From: DATEDA01 sp963789885
Lineage (GTDB): Bacteria > Pseudomonadota > Gammaproteobacteria > Burkholderiales > SG8-39
Direction of reading: 5' to 3'
Assembly: GCA_963789885.1 (NCBI GenBank)
Contig: CAWBNB010000030.1
Location: 248,001-312,000, forward strand
DNA: 64,000 nucleotides
How positions within the stretch are numbered: the stretch's first letter is position 1; every line of letters starts with the position of its first letter. This document shows, piece by piece, positions 8,518 through 16,499 of this stretch. The translations under genes and the position numbers were made by a program. The notes under the pieces are model-generated. The model had not been told where the DNA came from. It saw nothing but the letters and a program-made list of their open reading frames with translations, and did not search any database.

Positions 8518-8880
8518 GTGATCATCGCCCGGCACGGAATCGTCGATGGCGCCGGCGGCCTGCCGATCATCAGCCGGGCCGTCGTGCGCGGCGATACCGT
8601 TTACCTGTGCGGCGTAACCCCGGATCCGGTCGGAGACATTCGCTCCCAGACGAAGCAGGTGCTGGAGCGAATCGACCGGCTGCTCGCGGTGGCCGGCAGC
8701 GACAAATCGAAACTGCTGACCGCGCAGGTCTGGCTCGCGGACATGAGCCTGTTCGAGGCGCACAACGCGGCCTGGAACGCGTGGGTCGACCGCGAGAACC
8801 CGCCGGTGCGCGCGTGCGTGCGTGCGGAGCTCTGGCAGCCGGGGATGCTGGTCGAAATCATGGTGACCGCCGCCAGGTAG
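8518..8880 (+). CDS. RidA/YjgF/Rid-family protein
   Basis: Rid-superfamily trimeric protein, 120 residues. RidA itself hydrolyses reactive enamine/imine intermediates from PLP enzymes. Visible family features are GDTVYLCGVTPDPVGDIRSQ, the helix QVLERIDRLLAVAGSDKSKL with AQVWLADM, and the C-terminal ENPPVRACVRAELWQPGMLVEI. In these, Arg of PVRACVRAEL corresponds to the carboxylate-binding Arg of the family (PxRxxV). The start is GTG 8518 with AAGGGA upstream. It follows the tautomerase remnant on the same strand and converges on the luciferase-like gene. The exact Rid subgroup is not resolved. Confidence 0.88.
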   Translation: MIIARHGIVDGAGGLPIISRAVVRGDTVYLCGVTPDPVGDIRSQTKQVLERIDRLLAVAGSDKSKLLTAQVWLADMSLFEAHNAAWNAWVDRENPPVRACVRAELWQPGMLVEIMVTAAR

Positions 8881-8894
8881 CGGCGTCCCTCGCC

Positions 8895-9902
8895 CTAGCC
8901 GTTCAGGCCGAAGGCCTTCGCCAAGAGCTCGTACGAGCGCCGTCGGCTCGCGTAGTCGCCGGTGATCGTCAGGATCATCAGCTCGTCCGCGCCGAACCGC
9001 CTGGCGAGCGCGAGCAGCTTCGTGCGCACCTCGTCGGGCGCGCCGTGCACCAGGCGCTCGCGTTGCGAGACAACGTAGGCGCGCTCCCGCTCAGTGTAGC
9101 GGTGCGCTGCGGCCTCCTCGGCGGTCGGCACCGGCGCGTCCACGCCGAGTGCCATGTGCAACCGGCGGAGGTCGATTGATCCGGCGAGCCGCTCGGCTTC
9201 GGCTGCACTCTGCGCGCAGATCACGAACGCACAGACGATCGCCCGCGGGGCGGACTCGCGCGCCGACGGCCTGAACATCTCCCGGTATGCCCGCGTCACC
9301 GCCTCCCCGCCGTGGGCGCTGATGAAGTGCGCGAACGCGAACCGCAGGCCGAGCTCCGCCGCGAGCGCGCCGCTGTAGTCGGACGAGCCGAGCAGCCACA
9401 CCTCCGGCGCGGTCTCGCCGGCCGGCTGCGCCTTCACCCGCGCGAAGGGATGGCTTGGCGGGAGCTCGCCGTCCAGGAAACCGACGAGGTCGCGCACCTG
9501 CTCGGGAAAATCGTCGGCGAACGCGTACGGGCCGCGCGCCACCGCCTGCGCCGTGAGCCGGTCGCCGCCGGGCGCGCGGCCGACCCCGAGGTCGATCCGT
9601 CCCGGGAACAGCGCTTCGAGCATCCGGAACTGCTCGGCCACCTTGAGCGCGCTGTAGTAGGGCAGCAGCACGCCGCCGGTGCCGACGCGGATGCGGGAGG
9701 TCGCAGCCGCGACGCGCGTGGCGAGGATCTCGGGGCACGGATCGCCGAGGGCGGCGATCGCGTGGTGTTCGGCGAGCCAATAGCGGGCAAAGCCGAGGCG
9801 ATCGGCGACCTCGGCGAGCCTGACGGTCTCAGTGACCGCGTCGGCCGGGCGCGTGCCCGAGATGATCGGCGACTGGTCGAGGATGCCGAGCGCGAGGCTC
9901 AT
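8895..9902 (-). CDS. LLM-class (luciferase-like) flavin-dependent oxidoreductase
   Basis: TIM-barrel flavin monooxygenase-like protein, 335 residues, of the group whose members begin LGILDQSPI and carry RYWLAEHHA. Further family marks are IRVGTGGVLLPYYSALKVAEQ, RIDLGVGRAPGGD and the C-terminal AVDELMI-like strand (here GADELMILTITGDYASRRRS). It would use reduced FMN supplied in trans. No cofactor reductase gene is adjacent. Ten bases separate its start from the upstream small membrane-protein gene on the same strand, so the two are probably co-transcribed. The substrate is unknown. Confidence 0.92.
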   Translation of the reverse strand: MSLALGILDQSPIISGTRPADAVTETVRLAEVADRLGFARYWLAEHHAIAALGDPCPEILATRVAAATSRIRVGTGGVLLPYYSALKVAEQFRMLEALFPGRIDLGVGRAPGGDRLTAQAVARGPYAFADDFPEQVRDLVGFLDGELPPSHPFARVKAQPAGETAPEVWLLGSSDYSGALAAELGLRFAFAHFISAHGGEAVTRAYREMFRPSARESAPRAIVCAFVICAQSAAEAERLAGSIDLRRLHMALGVDAPVPTAEEAAAHRYTERERAYVVSQRERLVHGAPDEVRTKLLALARRFGADELMILTITGDYASRRRSYELLAKAFGLNG

Positions 9903-9912
9903 CGCGCCGCCG

Positions 9913-10095
9913 TCATCCGGCCATCCAGATCAGCGCGGCGACGAGCGCCGACATCGCGACCGCGATCCAGAAGATGCCGATCATGCGCTGCTTGTCGCTC
10001 CAGGTGATGCCCTCCTTCTTCTTCTTCGCCATCGAGTACTCGAACCAGATGATCAGCATCCCGATGCCGAACGTGATGGCGGCCCACTTGAGCAT
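9913..10095 (-). CDS. Small inner-membrane protein (60 residues)
   Basis: The product has two predicted membrane helices, residues about 4-19 (WAAITFGIGMLIIWFEY) and 39-58 (IGIFWIAVAMSALVAALIWM). They are joined by a lysine-rich loop (AKKKKEGITWSDKQR) that should face the cytoplasm, giving a hairpin. The ATG at 10095 follows a purine-rich GGGGGAAGCGCC. It sits between the MFS and luciferase-like genes on the same strand. I do not recognise a named family. The clean hydrophobic pattern and spacing argue that it is real. Confidence 0.7.
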   Translation of the reverse strand: MLKWAAITFGIGMLIIWFEYSMAKKKKEGITWSDKQRMIGIFWIAVAMSALVAALIWMAG

Positions 10096-10181
10096 GGCGC
10101 TTCCCCCTGCCGTTGTAGTGGCCCGATTCTAGGGCGTCCGGGGGCCGCCCGACGTGCGGAGTGTCACGCGCGCGAGCGGCA

Positions 10182-11360
10182 TCACCGCGGTTTCCCGTCG
10201 CGGAACGCCCACGCGTGGAGCGGCGCGAGCAGCAGCGCCCAAGCGATCGCGACCACGCCCATCGTGTAGAAGGCGGTCGCGATCCCGAACGCGTCCTTCA
10301 GCGCGCCCATGAGAAGCGGCGTCGAGAAATGCGAGAGCCCCCAGCCGAGGCCGCCGAGCGCCAGCGCGGAGCCGCGCGCCTCGATCGTCGAGAGATCACT
10401 GATCAGGAGCTGGAAGTAGAGCGTCATCACGCCCGAGCCGAAGCCGACGAGGAGCAGGAGCGCGCTCACCGGCACCGGATGGTGGAACGCCGCCGCGCCG
10501 AGCACCGCGAGTCCGACCGAGAGCGCGGTCGCGACCGGGATCGAGCGCGCCGACACGCGCCGCACGAAGTGCGCCGCCCCGACCCCCGCGGCGACCGATC
10601 CGACCGCGCGCAGCGCGAGCATCCAGCCGGCGGCGTCGCTCGAGAACCCCTGGCCGACGAGGAGCAGCGGATAGAACGACATGCCGAGTGAGAACGGCAG
10701 CGCCGAGATGTACGCGCACGCCACCGCGAACCAGATCGAGCGCCGGCGCGCGAGCGACCGGTAAGCGGCGAGCATCGGTGGGTGCCCGGCGGTCGGGCGC
10801 GGCGCCGGCGCGACAAACACCGCCATCAGCGCGAACGCCACCGCGCCGCCCGCGAGCGCGACCGTCCAGAACCCGGCCGCGAATCCGAACCAGGTGATGG
10901 TGAGCCCCGCGACGATCGTGCCGGCGATCTGCCCGCCGTTGGTGATCGAGTTGAGGAGGCCGAGCCCGCGCGACCGGTCGCCCGGGAGCTGGGAGCCGAG
11001 CGACCAGGTCGCCGGCCAGAACATCGCGCGCGACACGATGATGCAGAGCTGCGCGGCGAAGAGCGCGGCGAAGGTGGACGCGAAGGCAAACACTACGCCC
11101 GCCACCGCCAACATCGCCGCCGAGAACGTCGCCAGCCGCTTGCCGCCCAGCCGGTCGGTCCACGCGCCGCCGAGCAGGTTGAAGCCGATCTGCACCAGCA
11201 CCGGCAGCGAGACGAGGCTGCCGATCGCAACGCCTGAGAAGCCGAGATAGTCCGCGTAGAGCGGAATCAGGATGTGCGTCATCCCGAGCCCGAGGTTCCA
11301 CGCGAACGTGGAAGCGAAGAACGCGGGGACGCGGGCGACGTGCGACGCGCGCGGGGTCAT
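10182..11360 (-). CDS. MFS transporter
   Basis: Major facilitator superfamily permease of 392 residues with twelve predicted membrane helices. The loop 2-3 signature appears as GGAWTDRLGGKR near residue 70. Other segments are FWPATWSLGSQLPGDRSRGLGLLNSI (helix 4-5 region) and a central cytoplasmic loop around FVAPAPRPTAGHPP. The start is ATG 11360; the frame stays open 50 codons further upstream but that stretch lacks any membrane or signal character. The substrate is unknown. The next gene on this strand, a 60-residue membrane protein, starts about 90 bases downstream. Confidence 0.9.
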   Translation of the reverse strand: MTPRASHVARVPAFFASTFAWNLGLGMTHILIPLYADYLGFSGVAIGSLVSLPVLVQIGFNLLGGAWTDRLGGKRLATFSAAMLAVAGVVFAFASTFAALFAAQLCIIVSRAMFWPATWSLGSQLPGDRSRGLGLLNSITNGGQIAGTIVAGLTITWFGFAAGFWTVALAGGAVAFALMAVFVAPAPRPTAGHPPMLAAYRSLARRRSIWFAVACAYISALPFSLGMSFYPLLLVGQGFSSDAAGWMLALRAVGSVAAGVGAAHFVRRVSARSIPVATALSVGLAVLGAAAFHHPVPVSALLLLVGFGSGVMTLYFQLLISDLSTIEARGSALALGGLGWGLSHFSTPLLMGALKDAFGIATAFYTMGVVAIAWALLLAPLHAWAFRDGKPR

Positions 11361-11470
11361 GGCGGCCCGCCATGATCCGCGAGCGGCTGCGGCGGCGTCA
11401 AACTGCGCGCCGCTGGCACGCTTTCCCGCGGCGTGGCAGGCTGGCCGGGACGTCGACCCGAGCGCGCGGA

Positions 11471-11854
11471 ATGAAGAGCGGCAAGCAACGCAGGATCGAG
11501 CTGAAATCACGCCGCGCCGGCCGGCGCGCGCAAGCCACCCTACCCCCGCCGAGCCGCGAAACGGGGCGGCTCGTTCCGGTCAACGAGGAAGCGCTCGCAC
11601 CCTACTCGAGCTACGGCGCGCCCGACTTCGTCATGCGCGGTTACTACGTCGACCGCCCCTTCAAGTGTGCCGGCTGTGGCGCCGACGAAGTCTGGACGGG
11701 CACGCAGCAAAAGTGGTGGTACGAGGTCGCCAAAGGGTATGTGTACTCGGGCGCGAAGCTGTGTCGCGCCTGCCGGCGCCGAGAGCGGGACCGTCGGGCG
11801 GAGGCAAGGCGGGTGCACCTCGAAGGTCTCGCGCGGAGGAAGCGCGGGCGGTAG
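11471..11854 (+). CDS. Zinc-ribbon domain protein
   Basis: A basic protein of 127 residues. The N-terminal third is Arg/Lys-rich (KSGKQRRIELKSRRAGRR). A C-terminal zinc ribbon has two CxxC knuckles, KCAGCGADEVW and LCRACRRRER, about 30 residues apart and flanking QQKWWYEVAKGYVYSGA. This is the layout of the 'probable zinc-ribbon' (zf-trcl-like) family. It is likely a nucleic-acid or ribosome-associated protein, but that is inference from charge and zinc fold. ATG 11471 is preferred over an in-frame upstream start because the upstream part overlaps the divergent MFS promoter region and is low in coding character. Confidence 0.75.
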   Translation: MKSGKQRRIELKSRRAGRRAQATLPPPSRETGRLVPVNEEALAPYSSYGAPDFVMRGYYVDRPFKCAGCGADEVWTGTQQKWWYEVAKGYVYSGAKLCRACRRRERDRRAEARRVHLEGLARRKRGR

Positions 11855-11938
11855 CATGGGGCAGGTCGTAAGGTCTTCGAATCCGTCGGCGACTGAGGGC
11901 CGTACCAGTCGGTAGCCGTCAGCCCCGAGGAGGAATCC

Positions 11939-12715
11939 ATGCTCGTGCGCTTCGCCGCCGCGGCCGTCGCGGCGTTTTCCGTCGTCCCGCTCACGCAGGC
12001 CGCGCCCGGCGAGTGCTCCGCGAAGAGCGGCCCGGGCACTGCCGCGCTCGTCGAGCTCTACACCTCGGAGGGCTGCGACAGCTGTCCGCCCGCCGACGCG
12101 TGGCTGCGGAAGCTCCCGGCGACGGGCGCGGGCGGCATGGTCCCGCTTTCGTTCCACGTCGACTACTGGGACTACATCGGCTGGAAGGATCCGTTCGCGA
12201 GCCCGACCTTCGGCGCCCGCCAGCGCGAGCTCGCCGCGATCACCCGGAACCGGGTCGTATATACCCCGCAGGTCGTGCTCGCGGGCCGCGATTATCGGAG
12301 CTGGGGGAGCGGTACGCGCTTCTCGGCCGACGTCCAGGCGGTCAACGCGACGCCGGCACGCGCGGCGATCGCGCTCGAGCTCGCCGGCTCGCCTCCGGGG
12401 AGCGCCGAGCTGCGCGCGTCGGCCGCCGTGCCGAAGGCCGAGGATCGGACCGACGCCGTGCTCTACGTCGCGGTTTACGAGAACGGCCTCTCCAACCGGG
12501 TCACCGCGGGCGAGAACCGCGGCGCCACGCTCCAGCACGACTTCGTCGTGCGCGAATGGTGGGGACCGATCGCGCTCGATCGCGCGGGCACTGCCGAGCT
12601 CGCGCGGAAGCCCGCTGCGCTCGGCCTTGCGAATGGCGGCGTCGCCGCATTCGTCCAGAGCCGCCGGACGGGCGAGGTGCTGCAGGCGCTCGCACTGCCG
12701 GCCTGCAAGGGCTAG
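11939..12715 (+). CDS. DUF1223 secreted thioredoxin-fold protein
   Basis: Exported protein of 258 residues. A signal peptide (MLVRFAAAAVAAFSVVPLTQAAPG) probably ends after the Ala at about residue 21. It is followed by the DUF1223 signature: VELYTSEGCDSCPPADAWL with a CxxC pair, then FHVDYWDYIGWKDPFASP and VYTPQVVLAGR. The family has a thioredoxin-like fold and is periplasmic; no reaction is established. A strong ribosome site GAGGAGGAA precedes the ATG. Intergenic DNA of 84 bases separates it from the zinc-ribbon gene and 261 bases from the lipoprotein gene downstream. Confidence 0.92.
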   Translation: MLVRFAAAAVAAFSVVPLTQAAPGECSAKSGPGTAALVELYTSEGCDSCPPADAWLRKLPATGAGGMVPLSFHVDYWDYIGWKDPFASPTFGARQRELAAITRNRVVYTPQVVLAGRDYRSWGSGTRFSADVQAVNATPARAAIALELAGSPPGSAELRASAAVPKAEDRTDAVLYVAVYENGLSNRVTAGENRGATLQHDFVVREWWGPIALDRAGTAELARKPAALGLANGGVAAFVQSRRTGEVLQALALPACKG

Positions 12716-12976
12716 CAGCACCTACCTATCGAAAGCACGGTCCTCGCGCGCGGGCCGGCGCGCGTGACCAAATCGTGGTTTGAGGGTCGGCGACGCCGCC
12801 CTGTCGCTTCGTGGCATCGTCGGGCGTAGCGACGGGCGGTATCGACCCCGCGTCCCGTGATTTTCCGCACGCAATGAGGCGCCCGGCGACCCCTACGCTC
12901 GCGACGTCGACCAGAATAACGGCGCAGGATCAACGAATTCCGGGCGGACCATGTTCCGACCCGCGAAGCGCCTCAA

Positions 12977-13525
12977 GTGACCCAACGCCTCTTTCTGTCG
13001 GTGGTAGCGATTCTCGCGCTCGCGTCGGCGGGTTGCGCGCAGTTCGGCGCGCCGCCCGCCGAGCCCAAGGAGCAACCGCCAGCCCCGGTGGCGGCCCCCG
13101 CCGCCGTGGAACCGAAGCCGGCGCCCCCCGCCGTCGCTGCGCCGCCGGTCGAGGCGCCGCCCGCGGTCGCCGAACAGTGGGCCGCGGCCTTCACCAGGGG
13201 CGATCTCGACGCGTTGATGAGTCTCTACGACGACGACGCGCAGATGTGGGGGACTTCGTCGTCGCAGATCCGCAAGGGTGCGCGCGCGATTCGCCAGTAC
13301 TACGCGCAGCTCCTGAAGGCGTTCCCGGGGACGCACATCACCCTCCGCGAGACGAATCCCCGCCGGTACGGCGACGCGGGCGTCAACTCGGGGTCGTACA
13401 CGATGCGCCGCGTGGCCGCCGGCGGCAAGGTGGTCGTCACGTCCGCCCGGTTCACCATGACGTACGTGCGGCGCGACGGGAAGTGGCTGATCGTCGACCA
13501 GCACTCGTCGCTCGCCACGCGATGA
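12977..13525 (+). CDS. Lipoprotein with Pro/Ala linker and SnoaL/NTF2-like domain
   Basis: Lipoprotein of 182 residues. The N-terminus MTQRLFLSVVAILALASAGC has a lipobox ending at Cys20. A proline- and alanine-rich linker follows (residues about 25-65, PAPVAAPAAVEPKPAPPAV). The C-terminal domain is an NTF2-like/DUF4440 fold: AEQWAAAFTRGDLDALMSLY, then RKGARAIRQYYAQLLKAFPG and YVRRDGKWLIVDQHSS. Such domains bind small ligands or are enzymes. The start is GTG 12977. The stop overlaps the ATG of the GGDEF-EAL gene (ATGA), so the pair is translationally coupled; the lipoprotein may signal to, or modulate, the sensor. Confidence 0.85.
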   Translation: MTQRLFLSVVAILALASAGCAQFGAPPAEPKEQPPAPVAAPAAVEPKPAPPAVAAPPVEAPPAVAEQWAAAFTRGDLDALMSLYDDDAQMWGTSSSQIRKGARAIRQYYAQLLKAFPGTHITLRETNPRRYGDAGVNSGSYTMRRVAAGGKVVVTSARFTMTYVRRDGKWLIVDQHSSLATR

Positions 13526-15912
13526 ACTTCCCGATGCTCCGCTTCCGCAGCCTGCAGGCGCGCATCGTGGTGGTGTTCCTCGTGCTGCTGCTCACCGTGC
13601 AGGTGGCGGGGTACGCGCTGATCGACGGCGCGATCACAGGGAACGCGCATCGTCAGGCGCGGGAGGACCTCGCGGTCGGAGAACGGGTGCTGCAGCGGCT
13701 GCTCGCACAGAGCGCGCAGCGTCTCACCGGGGAGGCGGAGGCGCTCGGGGCCGACTTCGCGCTGCGCGAAGCCCTCGCCACGCGGGATCAGCCCGCGATC
13801 GCGGCGATCCTCCGGCGGTCGGCGCTCCGCGCCGGCGCCGGGTTCGCCATGGTCACGGGGCCCGCCGGGCAGGCCTTCGGCGAGGCGGCCGCGCTGCGCG
13901 GCAAACCGGTGCCGGGTCCGGTCGCGGACTGGATCGCGCAGGGGATCCGCGGCGGGCGTAGTCCGGCGGTCGGGATTATCGACGGCCAGGCCTACCAGTT
14001 CGTCGTGGTGCCGGTACGGCCCGCCGCACCGATGGGCTGGGTCGCCGCCGGTCTGCGTCTCGATCATCGCTTCGTCAACGACCTCGCCGCGCTGACCGGC
14101 CTCGACGTGTCGCTGGCGACGTGGGAGGGCGCGCAGGCGTGGCGTGTCTTCGCGTCCACGCATCCGGCAGACCAGCGCGAGGCGCTCGTCGCCGGGCTTC
14201 CCGCGGCGCTGTCCCAGGGGCCGGGCGAAGTGCTCGTCGGCGGCGCCCGAGCGTTCGAGAGCCTCGCGGTCGTGCTCGGTGGCGGCGCGGACGTCGCGGT
14301 CGTGGCCTTGCTGCAGCGGTCCCTCGACGCGGCAGCCGCCCCGTTCGACCGCCTGCGGAGCACGCTGCTCGTCCTCACCGTCGCCGGCCTGGTCCTGTCC
14401 TTGATCGGCAGCGTCCTGATGGCCCGCCGCGTCACCGGCCCGCTCGGCACGCTCGTCCACGCCGCGCGCAAGATCGAGGCCGGCGACTACGAGCACCGCG
14501 CGGCGGTCGCACCCGGCGACGAGATCGGCGAGCTCGCCTCCGCGTTCAACCTGATGTGCGACGGCATCGCCGAACGCGAGCGCCGGATCGCCGAGCTCGC
14601 CTACGCCGACCCGTTGACGGGGCTCCCGAATCGCGCGCTCTTCAACGACCGCATCGGGCAGGCGGTGAGCGCCGCGGCGCGGAGCGCCAGCCAGCTCGCG
14701 GTGCTGACGCTCGACCTCGACCGGTTCAAGCACGTGAACGACACGCTCGGTCACCACATGGGCGACCTCCTGCTGCGCGAGGTCGCCAACCGCCTGCACC
14801 ACGCGCTGCAGCGGCGGACCGACACCGTGGCCCGGCTCGGCGGCGACGAGTTTGCCGTGCTCCTGCCGATGGAGGGGGTGGACGGGGCGAAGCTCGTGGC
14901 GCGCAAGATCGTCGAGGTGCTGTCCGAGCCGCTCACGATCGAAGGCCACCTCGTCGACGTCGGCGCGAGCACCGGCATCGCCGCCTACCCGGAGCACGGC
15001 GTGGACGCGGACACCCTGATGCGCCGCGCCGACGTGGCGATGTACTCGGCGAAGCGCGCCGGCACCGGCTTCGAGGTCTACGACGCGCGGCTCGAGCAGA
15101 GCACGCCGGGGCGGCTGTCGCTGCTCGGCGAGCTGCGCCATGCGGTGGAGCACGACGAGCTCGCGCTCCTCTACCAGCCGAAAGTCGGCCTCGCCGGCCG
15201 GTCGGCGAGTGCCGCGGAGGCGCTGCTGCGCTGGGACCACCCGGAGCGCGGAATCCTCCTCCCGGAGAGCTTCGTTCAATTCGCCGAGCAGACGGGATAC
15301 ATCAAGGCGGTCACGCGCTGGGTCCTGAACGACGTCTTCCGGCAGTGCGCCGCCTGGCGCGCCGGCGGGCTCGACATGCGGGTGTCGGTGAACATTTCCG
15401 CGCGCGATCTGCACAACCCGGACTTCCCGCGCGCCCTCGCCGAGCTCGCCGGCGCGCACCGGATGCGGCCGGAGCTCGTGTCGCTGGAAGTCACCGAGAG
15501 CGCGGTCATGGAGGACCCCGCCCATGCGCTGGCGATTCTCGAGCGCCTGCACGAGATGGGCGTCCGGCTGGCGATCGACGATTTCGGGACCGGCTACTCC
15601 TCGCTCGCCTATCTGAAGCGGCTGCCGGTGGACGAGCTGAAGATCGACAAGTCGTTCGTCATCGGCCTCGTGCGCGACCCCGACGACGCGGCGATCGTGC
15701 GCGCCACGATCGACCTTGCGCACCACATGGGACTCACCGTGACTGCGGAAGGGGTCGAGGATCGCAACGTCCTCGAGACCCTCCGCCGGCTCGGATGCGA
15801 TCACGCGCAGGGCATGTACGTCAGCCGCCCGTTGCCAGCCGCCGAGCTCGAGCGGTGGTGCCGGCAGGATCCCGGATCGCGGCCCGAGCCGGCCGGGATC
15901 GTGCTGCACTAG
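13522..15912 (+). CDS. Membrane GGDEF-EAL cyclic-di-GMP enzyme with periplasmic sensor
   Basis: Protein of 796 residues. A membrane helix covers about residues 11-33, followed by a periplasmic sensor of roughly 250 residues and a second helix at about 283-303. A HAMP domain follows (ARRVTGPLGTLVHAARKIEA). The diguanylate cyclase domain has an intact GGDEF at residues 440-444 and an RxxD inhibitory site (RRTD) five residues before it. The phosphodiesterase domain has E566-A-L (AEALLRW) and DDFGTGYSSLAYLKRLPVD. Both active sites look complete, so it could make or degrade c-di-GMP. The true start is ATG 13522, overlapping the lipoprotein stop; the same frame is open far upstream but that part has no domain character. 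Confidence 0.93.
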   Translation: MNFPMLRFRSLQARIVVVFLVLLLTVQVAGYALIDGAITGNAHRQAREDLAVGERVLQRLLAQSAQRLTGEAEALGADFALREALATRDQPAIAAILRRSALRAGAGFAMVTGPAGQAFGEAAALRGKPVPGPVADWIAQGIRGGRSPAVGIIDGQAYQFVVVPVRPAAPMGWVAAGLRLDHRFVNDLAALTGLDVSLATWEGAQAWRVFASTHPADQREALVAGLPAALSQGPGEVLVGGARAFESLAVVLGGGADVAVVALLQRSLDAAAAPFDRLRSTLLVLTVAGLVLSLIGSVLMARRVTGPLGTLVHAARKIEAGDYEHRAAVAPGDEIGELASAFNLMCDGIAERERRIAELAYADPLTGLPNRALFNDRIGQAVSAAARSASQLAVLTLDLDRFKHVNDTLGHHMGDLLLREVANRLHHALQRRTDTVARLGGDEFAVLLPMEGVDGAKLVARKIVEVLSEPLTIEGHLVDVGASTGIAAYPEHGVDADTLMRRADVAMYSAKRAGTGFEVYDARLEQSTPGRLSLLGELRHAVEHDELALLYQPKVGLAGRSASAAEALLRWDHPERGILLPESFVQFAEQTGYIKAVTRWVLNDVFRQCAAWRAGGLDMRVSVNISARDLHNPDFPRALAELAGAHRMRPELVSLEVTESAVMEDPAHALAILERLHEMGVRLAIDDFGTGYSSLAYLKRLPVDELKIDKSFVIGLVRDPDDAAIVRATIDLAHHMGLTVTAEGVEDRNVLETLRRLGCDHAQGMYVSRPLPAAELERWCRQDPGSRPEPAGIVLH

Positions 15913-15924
15913 AGCCGCCGCGAA

Positions 15925-16077
15925 TCAGCCGCGCCGCGGCACCATCGCCGCCAGGTTGCGGGCAATCCGCGCGAACACTTCGTCCCGGCGCGCGCCGCCG
16001 TGCGCAGGCACTCTGCCGCCGCCTCGCCCTAGCCGGCCTGCGCGCTCGAGTGCGAGCGCCTGCTCGAGGAGGCTCAC
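15925..16077 (-). CDS. Small ORF coupled to the aconitase-X small subunit (50 residues)
   Basis: GTG 16077 overlaps the TGA of the DUF126 gene (GTGA). The frame runs 50 codons: it begins MSLLEQALALERAGRLGRGG and ends with a plausible helix, ARRDEVFARIARNLAAMV. I recognise no family. The overlap suggests translational coupling, but the glycine-arginine-rich middle could also be random high-GC sequence or the eroded end of a third operon gene. It occupies most of the 160-base space before the convergent GGDEF-EAL stop. Confidence 0.3.
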   Translation of the reverse strand: MSLLEQALALERAGRLGRGGGRVPAHGGARRDEVFARIARNLAAMVPRRG

Positions 16078-16499
16078 CCGGCCCGCCGGAGCACCTCGAT
16101 CACCTTGCGCCCCGGATCCACGCGCACCCAGTCCCCGGTGCGCACCACCTCGCCGGGGGGCGGGTCCCAGCCCTCGGTGATCGGAATGCCGGCGAACACC
16201 GCGCCCTGCACCATGACCGGGTTCGTCACGCCGAACACGAACGCCTTCGGCGCGATCCCCTTGTGCTTGATGTCGAAGAACGCCCAGCCGGCGGCGATGC
16301 CGCCCTTGGCGGTCGGGAAGAAGAGGATCTTGTCGCGGATGTTCGTGCCCTCGAGCTTGTGGCCGGGCTTGGTGATCAGCCCGGACCAGCGGTCGAGGTC
16401 GTAGCGCGGTGAGAAGCCCTCGGTCGAGACCACCGCCTCGCCCTCGACCACGGGGCCGAATGCGCGGGCAACGCGGATCGTCGCGAGCGGCGCCGTCAT
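16074..16499 (-). CDS. Aconitase X small (swivel, DUF126) subunit
   Basis: Swivelling domain of a bacterial type II aconitase X, 141 residues, made as a separate subunit. Visible features are GPVVEGEAVVSTEGFSPRYD, the GTNIRDKILFFPTAKGG loop with its reactive-site Ser/Gly region, and the TGDWVRVDPGRKVIEVL C-terminus. AcnX enzymes described so far dehydrate cis-3-hydroxy-L-proline in bacteria or mevalonate 5-phosphate in archaea. Its ATG overlaps the stop of the large-subunit gene by four bases, as expected for a two-subunit complex. Confidence 0.9.
   Translation of the reverse strand: MTAPLATIRVARAFGPVVEGEAVVSTEGFSPRYDLDRWSGLITKPGHKLEGTNIRDKILFFPTAKGGIAAGWAFFDIKHKGIAPKAFVFGVTNPVMVQGAVFAGIPITEGWDPPPGEVVRTGDWVRVDPGRKVIEVLRRAG

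Noticed and set aside
12716..12976. Possible gene between the DUF1223 and lipoprotein genes
   Set aside because: No frame has protein-family character; only GC-rich imperfect hairpins are visible, probably a terminator and promoter.
13300..15909. 869-codon open frame on the minus strand
   Set aside because: It is the shadow of the GGDEF-EAL gene (and lipoprotein end). Its composition is Arg/Glu/His-rich with no domain.
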